NCBI GenBank assembly: GCA_963995525.1
Contig: OZ023217.1
Coordinates: 19,436,770 to 19,500,769 of the forward strand
Source of the DNA: Escarpia spicata
Taxonomy: Eukaryota > Annelida > Polychaeta > Sabellida > Siboglinidae
Direction of reading: 5' to 3'
DNA length: 64,000 nt
Position 1 is the first letter of the stretch, and each line of letters opens with the position of its first letter. Shown here piece after piece: positions 10,028 to 20,357 of this stretch. The position numbers and the translations under genes are program-made. The notes under the pieces were generated by a model. That model made no database searches. It was not told where the DNA came from and was given only the letters and a program-made list of their open reading frames with translations.

Positions 10028-12450
10028 ATGAGGAAAAGAAGTGAAGTGATGCCTGGATCCACAGCAGCATCCCAAACTTGCAATGTGAAATCACATCTGG
10101 TTCTTCGCGAGAAGTTAGCAAAAGCTAAAACGGAAAATAAAGAACTTCTAATTTCCATCAAATGGCTGGAATCTCTCCTCAATGATGACACTGACGCTGT
10201 TAATCTCTTTGATGAATAATCTCGCTGTTACCGAAGTGAATGCCAAAAGTGTGTGTATGAACTTCTGAATCATAATGTGTCTCCAAATATGATCCAGTGA
10301 TTGAGTCTGTTGTAAATATGACCGGCAAACATTGTGACAGAGTGCCAACTAAAGGGACCGTGATTGAAATGAATCTGCAATGCCTCCACCTATCCCAGCA
10401 ACAAGTGGGTGAAGTGTTTTCTTAAGAACAGGACACCTGTCTCTTGACAGATGAAACCTGCAAAAAGGGTGAAAAGAATGTGAGCTATGAAGCAAGTGAC
10501 AGTACTGGGCTACTACTGGGAAGCTGTGGGTGTTAGGTGTTAGGAACATAGCCAAGTCAGCTGCAGATACGATGTCTGTATTCAAGGGAATTCTAAGCGA
10601 CATAGGTTACACCTCTCAAAAGTCAACTGATCCACTGTCAAAAGTTATTTTGCAATATATTGTTGCGACCATGTCCAACAGGGCTGCAACGGAGGTTAAA
10701 TTTAACACCCTTCTCCAAGATACAAAGAATCTATAATGGCTGTTGTCGTTGCGAATTATGACGAAATGCCGAAGACGAGAGGAAGTCAATCAGCTACCTT
10801 CTGCAGTCTCCACATACTTATTCATATGGCAGAGACGGCAGAGAAGGCAAAATACGAAAGTGGAACAGGGAATCCTCAGTGCACCTCAGGTCAAGCTGCT
10901 ACAATCCATTTAGTCAGAACGTGCTGTAAAGCATTTGCCATTGGAACATACGAGAAGAGTGGTGTTTATGGCTATTTTAGAATCTTCGTTAAAGAATTCC
11001 TCCACCATCATCACTTACTCAGCTTGTCAATTTAACTTTTCTGTGGTTCCTGCTTGAACGTATTGTTTGATAATGCTTCCTTCGCAAACAGATGCTCTAA
11101 TTCCTTCAACAGTTCGGGGCTGGAAACTAACCAAGTCTGTTTTAAGCGACATTCAAGTGCCGGAATTCCTCGCTGCCTGCAAAGCCCTAGGACTGATAAA
11201 AAGGCTGGTCGCACAACCACTCTGGTCAGTCATCGAAAAGAAGGACATCAATATATTGGACATGAACACCAAGTACAAGCAGCTACTTGACTTCTGTAAC
11301 ACCGTCAACGACAACATGGATGAATTCATGCAAGGGAAATATCTGCCATTTGAGGATGCCATGCATGTCATGTGTGATCTCATCTACGACTACCTGATGG
11401 AAGGGCTTGAGTTTGATTCGACAAGAGAAGTTTTCCTCAAGGTAAAGCTTCCTGCCTTAACTGTGCTGTGCATGAGGCTGTTTAAGGATCATCTGCATGG
11501 AGGAAGCCATGGCAGTCTTGACATCAACGACCCAGCACTCGGACAGAAATACAAAAGCGTTCCAAAAAGCATCAAATATGCAGTGAGTATCTTTGGCCTG
11601 CTTGACCACTTCATCAAGCATAAACTGAACATCAGCACACTGGCAGCAGAACCCTACATCATGTTCTCCCAAAACAAGACCATCCAATGGATCAACATGA
11701 AAACACAAGAAGGCCAGACAGAACTCCTCAGAAACGCCAGACAATCCGTTCTACATCTAAGAGACAAGCTCAGACATCGCAAGCAGGAAATCGAAGAAAG
11801 GAAACAGGCAGACTTCGATAAGTCAATCAACGAAAGGGAGGCAATAGCACATAGAAAAATACAGACGAAAGAGAAACACACCAATGACATAATAACGTTT
11901 GGTCTAATGCAAACAAAAGAAGAGGTGGGCAATCAAGTGAAATCATACATCACCAATGCTGACAAAATATAAGCATTAAAATCAGATTTTACAAGGTTGT
12001 GGCAAAACAGAAAGCACCTACCAAAGACTGCTTTGCATTCACGAAGGTGCAAGATGGAAAACGCATGCCGTTAACTATGGAGGAATTAACAAATAACATA
12101 AAACTAATTCTCGACAGTGCTGCACAAAGTACAACACAGAATCTTAATATACTTATACATCGCTGGGTCAAGCACAAATTCATCAACGCCACCGATGACA
12201 GCAAAGAGTGGTGCACCGGAAAGATACTATTTCAGGTCAAATACTGCATACTAAATACTGCACAAAACGTTTTCAACATCATGGGAGACAGCTACCATAG
12301 ATCGCAGTACGTGGCGCGCAACAGTGCGTGAAGGGGTGAAAACCAGCGATGAAAAGCGGAATGCAACCTGGATGGAGAAGATATGACAACAAAGGGATCG
12401 TGAGAACGGCGCACCAGTTTTGCCATTGAACTACGTCTGCAGAAACTGTG
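10028..12450 (+). pseudogene. Unnamed repetitive-type coding region, multiply frameshifted
   Basis: A chain of forward frames at 10028-10219, 10530-10736, 11067-11972 and 11999-12331 reads as one protein-like region broken by stops and frameshifts. The longest piece (301 residues) is soluble and helix-rich, with a lysine/glutamate/arginine coiled coil at residues ~215-270. The next piece (VQDGKRMPLTMEELTNNIK) continues the same style. I believe this belongs to a multicopy class of uncharacterised genes in marine invertebrates, but I cannot name a domain. No terminal repeats were identified. It could be a transposon gene or a retrocopy of a host gene. Confidence 0.5.
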
Positions 12451-12931
12451 CAAGGCCTGCATAGTCACAGCAGACGGTACCCCACCAGTACTACATAATA
12501 GTTAATGTTAAATTGATTACTGTTTAATATCAAGTTTGTGTACATATAGTTAACGTTAAAATATTACTTTAATATCTTAAGTACTTACATGTAAAATGAT
12601 AGACATTCACATATATGTGTGATTAAAGAATATGGAAAAATGGAAATGTGTCCATGTGGTATGTAAATTAGTTTGGCCAGCTTAAATTCAGCAGGGCCAG
12701 TTCAAAAGTGATCTGGGCCAGTTAAAAAAAATCTGGGCCAGTTCTTTTTTTGCTAATTTCAGACCCTCATACAGGCATTCTGGGAGTGACAGCAACTGCA
12801 TCAGAAGTGACAGCCACAGCAGCTCAACCAGGCAAACTACAGGAGCCAGGATCAAGGAGGCACACTAAAGAGACATTTCCAAAAGGTATGGTTGCTGTTA
12901 TGATAATGGCACAACATTATTGACCGCATTG
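12451..12931. other. Non-coding, with short GGGCCAGTT repeats
   Basis: Between about 12673 and 12750 the string GGCCAGTT or a close variant occurs four times at irregular spacing (GGCCAGCTTAAA, GGGCCAGTTCAAAAG, GGGCCAGTTAAAAA, GGGCCAGTTCTTTT). I found no gene. The right edge abuts the candidate Gypsy LTR. Confidence 0.5.
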
Positions 12932-13088
12932 TGTCGGAACGTATCACGCAGTTGAGTACATAGAAGTTGAAGAATTACTACGCTGATTCCGGCTCCTGCG
13001 TGGCATGACTGGGAATATGCATTTAGTATTGTTTAGTTATTAATAAAATGATTGTGAATCGAACTGACGTAGCGCAACAATCATTACA
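12932..13088 (+). repeat. Candidate 5' LTR of the Gypsy element
   Basis: The stretch starts TGTCGGAACG and ends ATTACA, so it has canonical TG...CA ends, and it contains an AATAAAA signal near 13043. It is directly followed by TGGTAGCAAGTGG, which resembles a tRNA primer-binding site (TGG plus tRNA 3' sequence). At 157 bp it would be short for an LTR. With no second copy in the window, this is an inference from ends and position. Confidence 0.5.
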
Positions 13089-13101
13089 TGGTAGCAAGTG
13101 G
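13089..13101 (+). promoter_or_regulatory. Candidate primer-binding site
   Basis: TGGTAGCAAGTGG begins immediately after the ACA end of the candidate LTR. TGG complements the universal tRNA CCA end, as expected for minus-strand priming in LTR elements. Confidence 0.45.
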
Positions 13102-13491
13102 CGGGTGTCGACTGAATTCAGAGAACAAGTATGAGTGGTGAGCGGTTGGAAAAAACAACCTAAATGAACATTCCTGAATTTCGAAAACGTGTTGCGCAGA
13201 ATGCGAGGAGCATTCTGTGTGCGGGTTTTGAGGCGGTCACCCTCGGTACAACTGCACACTGCGCGAATAAACACTCGATAAGAAGACATTCCTACACAAA
13301 ACTGAACACATTCAATATATCCCTGGAAGCGGATAAAAGGACACGGTATCACATGCATATACTATGTACAGAAATGCATTAGTAAGTTGTACCTGTCAGT
13401 GTCAAACGAAACCACAGGCAATGTTGGTAATATGATAGTAACGTGTATTATCACAATCCCTCGTCCTATTGCAATGTATCATACATGTCAA

Positions 13492-14180
13492 GATGTCTGA
13501 TAATGCAGTTATACCACGAATGGACTGGTCAAGTCCCAACCTGATACAAACTTTCAAACTTTTCACGCAAAAGTGTCCAGTATACTTCAGCGTGAAAGAT
13601 GTTAAAAAGGCAAAACAAGTAGACCACATTCTTCTTCTATCAGGTGACGAGGGAATAAAATGCTACAATTCGTGGACTCTATCAGACGCTGAAAAGAAGG
13701 ATCCAGATGTTACCTGAAACAGATTCAAACAACAGATTGAACCAAAACACAACTTCCGCGTTGCTCGCTTATACTTGCAAAGCTACAGGCAACAGGACTG
13801 TGAGTCCATGGATGACTTCATGAGTAGACTGAAGATACAAGCACAGAGATGCGACTTTTGCGATGACCATGAAACAAATGTGCATGTGTTGGAACAGTTC
13901 ATTTCTGGAATTAAACACACTGAGTTATAGAAAGATCTGCTGAGCAGAGACAAAGAGTTCATACGTGAACAAGTCTTGGAAAGAAGTAGCATGTATGAAG
14001 TTTCGATATCCGATATGAAGCAGTTGGCTGAAGCTCAAGGTTCCAATACTGTCAGTGTCATGACAACATTTCCTGTGAAGAAATGCCGAAATTGTGGCGG
14101 TAATCATCTAGGCAAGTCACTGGGGCAAGGTATGTCGATTCACAAAACGAGAGCAATGGAGACAAAGATCTCAGTCACAT
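13492..14180 (+). pseudogene. gag: Gypsy gag (capsid), broken
   Basis: The frame opens with MSDNAVIPRMDWSSPNL, the common start of invertebrate Gypsy capsids, and continues through YFSVKDVKKAKQ to a TGA near 13715. The same reading then continues (ARLYLQSYRQQDCESMDDFM, QRCDFCDD) to a stop near 13928. A nucleocapsid-like CRNCGGNHLG at 14083-14112 is the first half of a CCHC knuckle; its second half is disrupted. Confidence 0.8.
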
Positions 14181-14309
14181 GACAAGTATCAGTCAAAGCC
14201 ACAACATCGATTACAACAGAGTAGACGTGGCAACTTTGGCCGCTAGAGAGGCGATGTAAGCTCCATCAGACAACAATCAACCGAATGTCTGGATGAACAG
14301 TTTCAGCAT

Positions 14310-14759
14310 ATGTCCTTCGTTGAAATAAAAATCAAAAGCGTAGACACACGCGACGAAGTGTTCGCTACACAGAACATCAAACTTGAGACAAATCCAAGAA
14401 ATCACACACTTAGGTTGAAAGTAGACACTGGAGCACAGGGAAATACACTCCCTATTCGCATCTACCATCGAATGCATCCAGAGTGTCTATCAGCAGATGG
14501 CTTTCTAAAACCTGGAGTGAATGTGAAGCAGCAAAACACCATTCTCACTGCTTACAACGGAACACGAATCAAGCAGTTCGGTGTTGTAACGATTCCCTGC
14601 CAGTACAGCCATGGCCACTGGTTTGATACGCCGTTCTTTCTAGTCGACACCGTAGGACCAGGTATTTTGGGCCTAACTAGCTTGAGACAACTTGACCTTG
14701 TCACGCTGCACTGCGCTGTCCAAGCTGAAAAAAATAATGTCCAATGGCGTCGGGATTGA
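14310..14759 (+). pseudogene. Gypsy aspartic protease region
   Basis: VDTGAQGNTLP at about 14421-14453 contains the DTGA catalytic triplet of retroviral-type aspartic proteases. A hydrophobic VGPGILGL near 14654-14677 matches the second conserved strand. The frame runs 150 residues, as expected for the protease plus linker, and ends in a TGA where the polyprotein should continue into reverse transcriptase. Confidence 0.8.
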
Positions 14760-16015
14760 TAATTTGATCAAACAGTATCCAAGTCAGTTTGACTGCATCG
14801 GCAACTTTCACGGTGAATACCAAATCGTAACAGACCTATGTGTTCAACCGGTGATACATGCAGCTAGGAAATGTCCAATCCAACTCAAAGAAGAGATCAA
14901 GGATTGTCTAGATGAAATGGTGCCAAATGGTGTGATCCGCAAAGTAGATGAACCCACCGACTGGGTAAACAGTTTGGCTTGCTCAAGAAAGCAAAACGGA
15001 AAACTATCTGCTTGGAACCCAAAGACCTTAACAAGGCAATAAAGAGATGTCATCATCGCACTCCCATTCTCGAGGACATCACACATCAATTCACTGGATC
15101 ACAGCACTTTTTGAATTTCCAAGCTTGATGCGAAGAACGGATACTGGTCCGTGAAGCTTGATGCCGAGTCACAACTACTGACGACTTTCAACTCGCCATT
15201 TGGAAGATTTTGCTTTCAGCGCATGCCCTTTGGGCTAGGGATGTCTCAAGATGTCTTTAAGCAGCGAATGGACCAGATTCTGGAGAAATGCCCAGGAACC
15301 CTTGACATTACAGATGACATCGCTGTGTACAGAAAGACAAAGGCAGAGCACGATAGGCTTGATGAAAGTGGCTGGTGACAATGGACTTATGTTCAACAGT
15401 CAGAAATGTGCCATAGGACAGGAGTGAATTCACTTCTTTGGCATGGTGTATGATGCGAGGGCTGAGGTAGTACACCCGGATCCGGACAGTTCCTGGGGAT
15501 AGCAACGTATGTATGTCGCCATTTGTTCCTCAACTCGCAGAAATCACAGCACCACTCCGACTTGGTGAAGCAAGATGTTGACTTTCAGTGGAATGCATCT
15601 CAGGCATTCATAAAGATCCAAGACGTGATCATACCACAGACTACACTACTGGTAGTCTACTTCAACTGAAATACACAGACAACAATCCAGGTCGACGCAT
15701 CTTCAAGAGGACTTGGAGCAATCCTGCTCCAAGACAACAAACCTGTAGCATTCGCCAGCAAATCGTTGACTGAGACAGAGCGCTGCTACGCAAACATAGA
15801 AAGAGAACTGTTGGGCATGGTGTATGGATGTGAGCGATTCCATACCTACATCTATGGTAGGAACTTTGTGATTGAAATGGATCACAAACGATGATTAGTC
15901 TCAAGAATCTCGCATCAGCTCCACCAAGACTGCAGCGCATGCTTTTCGCCTGCAGGGCTATGACATGACTATCAAATATCGTCCAGGGTGAGATATGCTT
16001 GTTGCTGATGCTATG
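14760..16015 (+). pseudogene. pol: Gypsy reverse transcriptase and RNase H, broken
   Basis: Pieces in the same direction give VIRKVDEPTDWVNSL, a fingers block SPFGRFCFQRMPFGLGMSQD, and ITDDIAVY near 15307-15330 at the catalytic (Y/V)xDD site. RNase H follows near 15694-15890 (DASSRGLGA, ETERCYANIEREL). Frameshifts or stops near 15040, 15125, 15378 and 15890 break it. The catalytic aspartates of the palm are retained. Confidence 0.8.
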
Positions 16016-16249
16016 TCGCGACAACCAAGCAACTGACAGCCCATCAACTGTGACTGCCAATGACATAAAGGTGACATTTGTGCAGTTCAGCTCTGACAAG
16101 CTCAGTCAGCTACAGCAAGAAACAAAGAAAGACAACAATTTGTCTACATTCCAAGAATTCATTGTAGATGGCTGGGCAGATTCAATGAAACAAGGTTCTG
16201 CCAGCACAGCTACGACAGTACTGATCGTACCAAGATGAACTCTCAATCG

Positions 16250-17160
16250 AGAATGGTCTTGTCCTGAAGGGTGAAAGAATTATCATTCCCCACACCATGC
16301 AGCATGAGATTTTGCAACAGATCCATGCTGGACACCAAATGCATGCTACAAGCCAGAAGCTGTGTCTTCTGGCCGAATATGAACTGTGATATTGACAATG
16401 TGGTCCATCAGTGCGCTACACGTCAAGAGCACCAATGTACACAACAAATGGAGAAACTCCAACCACATGAGATCCCAACTCGTCCCTGGCAGATTGTTGG
16501 AACTGACTGGTTTCACTTCGACGGGCACGAACATCTGATAGTGGCAGATTATTACTCAAAGTTTCTGATGGTATGCAAAATTCCTATGAGACAGTGCAAC
16601 ATCCAAACAGTAGTGAACCTAACAAAGCAAATATTTTCAGAACATGGAGTTCCACAATGTGTCGTGAACGATAATGGTCCACAATACGACAGTGTAACCT
16701 ATCGCAAATTTGCGAAGGAATGGAATTTGACCATATCACAAGTTCCCCACACTATGCAAGGTCGAACAAACCGTGAAAACGACCCTGGAGAAAGCGAAAT
16801 CGAGCAAACTTGATCCAGATTTCACTCTGCTGTGTTTACGCACAACACCGGTAGACCATGTGTTGCCCAGTCCTACAGAGATGTTGTATATAAAAAAGTT
16901 ACAAGGCAACCTTCCCATTCGAATGAGAAACCAACTTGTCAACAGGGAGGAAATCTCTGAAAGGCAAACCACGATCAACACTCACGTGATTTGCCTCCAC
17001 TGGATCCCGGACAAAATGTCCGAATACAGACTCATCCATCAGGGCTGTGGGCACCTGCAATGGTCCATGACAGGTGTCAGGAACTGCGCTCCTACATACT
17101 CGAGACACCAAATGGACGGATGTTGTGGAGAAACAGAAGACACATCCAGGATGTAGAGCC
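16250..17160 (+). pseudogene. Gypsy integrase, third catalytic residue region lost
   Basis: An N-terminal zinc-binding region is partly visible (CDIDNVVHQC). The core shows GTDWFHFDGHEHLIVADYYS (first Asp) and VVNDNGPQYDS (second Asp). The downstream block that should carry the catalytic Glu within an NGxxER motif is replaced by a scrambled stretch at 16755-16810. A C-terminal domain (PPLDPGQNVRIQT, WAPAMVHDRC, LETPNGRMLWRNRRHI) follows in another frame up to 17156. Confidence 0.8.
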
Positions 17161-17422
17161 TGCAAAGAAGACTGCAATTTGTGTGTGTGTGACAGTCCAA
17201 ACACTCAAACTGTGTTTTGTACTGCACCGAACATTGAACGTAATGCCCAACCAAGGTTGACTGTATCAAGAACAGACAGTGGCTGTTCATTGTGCTCAGC
17301 TGAATCATCTTTTGCTCCTATGTGAACTGATAAGCCTATTATCGCACATCACTGACTGCACTGCCAGGCTTGGTGATTGTGTGGGGTGCCACTGTCTACA
17401 GTTTAGGCCCCGTATCTGAGCA

Positions 17423-17683
17423 CCAATAGCTAAGACAGATTAGATTACAACACATTTAATGTAGCCAGTGATGGTCATTATTTAGAGTCTCAAAATGTGA
17501 TTTATATTTCAGGGTTAGCACTTTATCTAAGCCTGGCTAAGGCTAAGGCAACCAAGGCTTGGCTTAGCCTTAGGCTTAGCCTAAGTGCTAATTCTAAAAT
17601 CTAAATCGCACTTTTAGACTCTAGATAATGATCATCACTGGCTACATTAAATGGGCTGTAATCTAATCTGGCTTAGCTATTGG
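17423..17683. mobile_element. Foldback / MITE-like inverted repeat, ~105-bp arms
   Basis: CCAATAGCTAAG at 17423-17434 pairs with CTTAGCTATTGG ending at 17683. The complementarity continues inward through AGATTAGATTACA, ATTTAATGTAGCCAGTGATG and TAGAGTCT for about 100 bp per arm with scattered mismatches. The short centre is rich in GGCTAAG/CTTAGCC words. Such near-complete palindromes are typical of foldback or non-autonomous DNA elements. No clear target duplication was seen. Confidence 0.8.
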
Positions 17684-17872
17684 CTTAGACTTAGCCTTAG
17701 GCTTAGGTGAGTTAGTCTTCAGTTTGGCTATGGTTACGTACGGTTAGTATGGTTATTGTAGTGCACTAATCACTATTATTTATCGCAACTACTTTCGCTC
17801 AGGCACTTCAATGTTAAATATCCGGTCAAATAGCATCGGCCTATTTAGTTAAAGCAGTACTACAAATGAGAC

Positions 17873-19073
17873 TAGTGCTGGTTCGATATTCGATATATCA
17901 AAGTATCGCGATACTTGTGAAAGTTCAATACCGATACTTCGTGGTATCGCGATAATTCGATATTTTGGTATCGAACGGCCACAGTTCGATATTTTGATAC
18001 CTTCGATATATTTCGATACTTTGTCGATACCTATACTTCGATATCGAGTCCGTTCGACGTCGATGCGAAGACGTAATATCGTTTTCAAAGACGGCCGGAT
18101 GTACAGAAAGTACAGCTACTCCACTGCGGGCTTCGCTTCCTAACTTGACAGGGTTGACTATGTTGTATGTATTAGGCCGCTTAGGCATAGTTCTTTTTTA
18201 AAAAACATAATAAAATGTAACATCTCAGTGGTTTTATAAAGCTTTATTGTGGAGTCAGTTTCCAAAAAAGTCTGTATATAAATCATTATTTGAGTGCGAT
18301 CTCAGCTTAGCCTCGATTATTCAAGCCTCGTTACGACGTTGGGTGGCACTACCGTTTGCTTCACCACTTTACCTTGCCCACTCTACAGCGTACCAAAAAC
18401 ACACAACATTCCAGTAATTTTATAGAGTGTTTATTGCACGCATTAGTATTCATAAATCTAGTTTAATATAATAATAATATAAATAATTATTCAAGCGCGA
18501 CACACTAGACTTTACCCAGGTTCCGTTTGGTGGCGCTATGTTTTGCTGTTTGATGGCGCCACCGTTTGCCGTACTCGCTCAACCAAGATGAACAACAAAA
18601 TGCCAAAACGCACATCGCCAGTTTTTTTTTAACAAATACAGAAACACTGTAGAGTGTCTACTATGCCAGAAACGCTCCCTCAAACTAGTGGGGGAAATAC
18701 ATTGAATTTGACGAAACATGTCACTGTCCATCATCCAAGAGACTACCAAAACATGATGATTTAACGAAGTCGTGGTAACACTAACAACAGTAGCAACGTC
18801 AACGAGAACGACGTGTTCCATCAAAATTTTCGTCAGAAACCAAGCAATGGACATTTAGTAGTAGTTACAGTCGAAGTGAATTGCCATCGGTTGCAGAGTC
18901 TACTGCGTCGACAATGAAAAACAAACAGTGTGTGCTTCTATGCCATTAGTCTAGATGGATAGTGTGTTTCTATTGGGATCTATACTGTATATGAATTAGA
19001 CTTACAACATAAGTATCGAACAAAATTCTGGTATCGATCGATATCGAAGAATTCTGGTATCGAACCAGCACTA
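17873..19073. mobile_element. hAT-type DNA transposon, 1,201 bp, with 8-bp target duplication
   Basis: Terminal inverted repeats are TAGTGCTGGTTCGATA at 17873-17888 and its exact complement TATCGAACCAGCACTA at 19058-19073. They are flanked by identical 8-bp duplications AATGAGAC (17865-17872 and 19074-19081). An 8-bp duplication and a YAGTGCTGG end are hallmarks of hAT elements. The left end is dense in CGATA motifs. A decayed BED-type zinc finger is visible around 18655-18740 (CLLCQK, then NLTKHVTVHHPRDY in a shifted frame). No transposase core is seen, so it is non-autonomous. Confidence 0.92.
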
Positions 19074-19099
19074 AATGAGACATGTCTATTTATTTACAG

Positions 19100-19353
19100 A
19101 AGCCAAAAATGTGTGCAAAACACACGACGAGAAGATCTTAGATCATACACAACTAGTCAATTGTACGAAGCTACCACATTTGCCAAGAACACTTTGAAAA
19201 TTCGCAATTCAAGAATAAGGCCAACAAGAAAGCTGGAATCATCTAGTGTGCCGAGCCGATGCTCTTCAATGTGCCCAATCCGCCACCGAAAGTTACATCA
19301 AAACAACCAGCCAGAAAACCACCCGCAGCCCCAGTGCCTCTAAAGAAAAAGGG
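19100..19353 (+). pseudogene. THAP-domain exon of the P-element transposase, broken
   Basis: After an acceptor (TTTACAG at 19093-19099) the frame reads NTRREDLRSYTTSQLYEA. After a frameshift it reads ICQEHFENSQFKNKANKK, then a stop, then AEPMLFNVPNPPPK. The CxxH followed by HF and the AxPxxFxxP block match the second half of the C2CH THAP zinc finger. The first zinc pair would be in an upstream exon and is not visible. A donor (GTAAGA) closes the exon near 19353. Confidence 0.7.
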
Positions 19354-19569
19354 TAAGATACCTTATAATTAGGCAGAAGCTGTGGAACCGGACAATGTAC
19401 ATTTACTGTATAAATTTCAATTTGATACATTTCAGAAATGTATCAAATGAGTGTAGTCCCCAACTGATATAATGCACTGTCATTACCATTACTGGTAACC
19501 TGAACTGAAAACCTAAACCCTTACCTGAACCTAGTTACAGACCAAACCTAAACCCTGACCTAAAACCCT

Positions 19570-20357
19570 ATGGCTGACACTAAATCTAAGTGTGTAGTGA
19601 ATTCCGGTCGGCTAGCTGTTATAATTGTTGTTAGCCAGAAAACTATTCAAGCGCCACAATATTTTACAGCGAATGTCCCTGCTGCATGTTCTGGGCCTGC
19701 TGCCGCGACCGCTGCTGCTGCTGCTCCTTCGTCGCAGGTGTCACCTGACCTGGCAGAGTTATTTTCAAGAAAGAGAAAGGCCGAGATTAGAAAACTGCGC
19801 ACTAGGATTCATCGCACGAAGAAGATGGCCACCCCTGTAAAGATGGGGAGGGCATTAAGGCATGCTAGTGTTGACAGAATTGTGTCTCAGTTGCAACAAT
19901 ATCTCCCTGAAGATACAGTGAGTTTCATAAGGGGCCTAATTATGAGATCACAAATTGCGAAGAAGGGTGTGCGTTGGGCAATTTCGGATAAAATGTTTGC
20001 GTTAAGCATATTCTATTACAGCCGGAAGGCATACAAGCTTATTGGACGGATTTTCACTATGCCATTGAAGCGCACCCTTCAACAAGCTTTGCAGAAATCG
20101 AACATCGCCCCTGGCTTTACTGACATCTTGTTTAATGCACTCAAGATGAAAGTAAACGCAGTGACAGAGCAAGATAAACAAAGGATGCTAGTTTTTGATG
20201 AAATGTCTCTAAAGACTGGCCTCACATACAATGCCCAAACAGACAGCATTGAAGGTTTCGAAAACCTCGGTGATTTTGGACCAACGAAGTAGGTCGCGAA
20301 CCATGCACTTGCATTCATGATTCGTGGGTTTGCTTCAAAATGGATGCAACCAGTCGG
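19570..20357 (+). pseudogene. P-element (THAP9-like) transposase, 3'-truncated
   Basis: A 240-residue frame contains KGVRWAISDKMFALSIFYYS, RTLQQALQKSNIAPGF, LVFDEMSLKTGLTYN and IEGFENLGDFGP. A TAG at 20290-20292 is followed in the same frame by VANHALAFMIRGFASKWMQP. This is the conserved core of P-element/THAP9 transposases; the FDEM Asp is the expected first catalytic residue. An Ala-rich tract and a basic KRKAEIRKLRTRIHRTKK region precede it. The gene stops at the next element's LTR-like TGTAGTGTCCC. It is interrupted by insertion and carries one nonsense codon. Confidence 0.87.

Larger units (their letters stand above)
12932..17330 (+). mobile_element. Ty3/Gypsy LTR retrotransposon, degenerate
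   Basis: The forward strand carries, in canonical order, gag, aspartic protease, reverse transcriptase, RNase H and integrase over about 3.7 kb, broken by at least eight stops or frameshifts. A candidate 5' LTR and primer-binding site precede gag. I found no matching 3' LTR downstream of the last integrase frame (17160), so the 3' end is lost or too diverged to see. The integrase region retains two catalytic acids but not the third. Not capable of autonomous movement. Confidence 0.9.
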
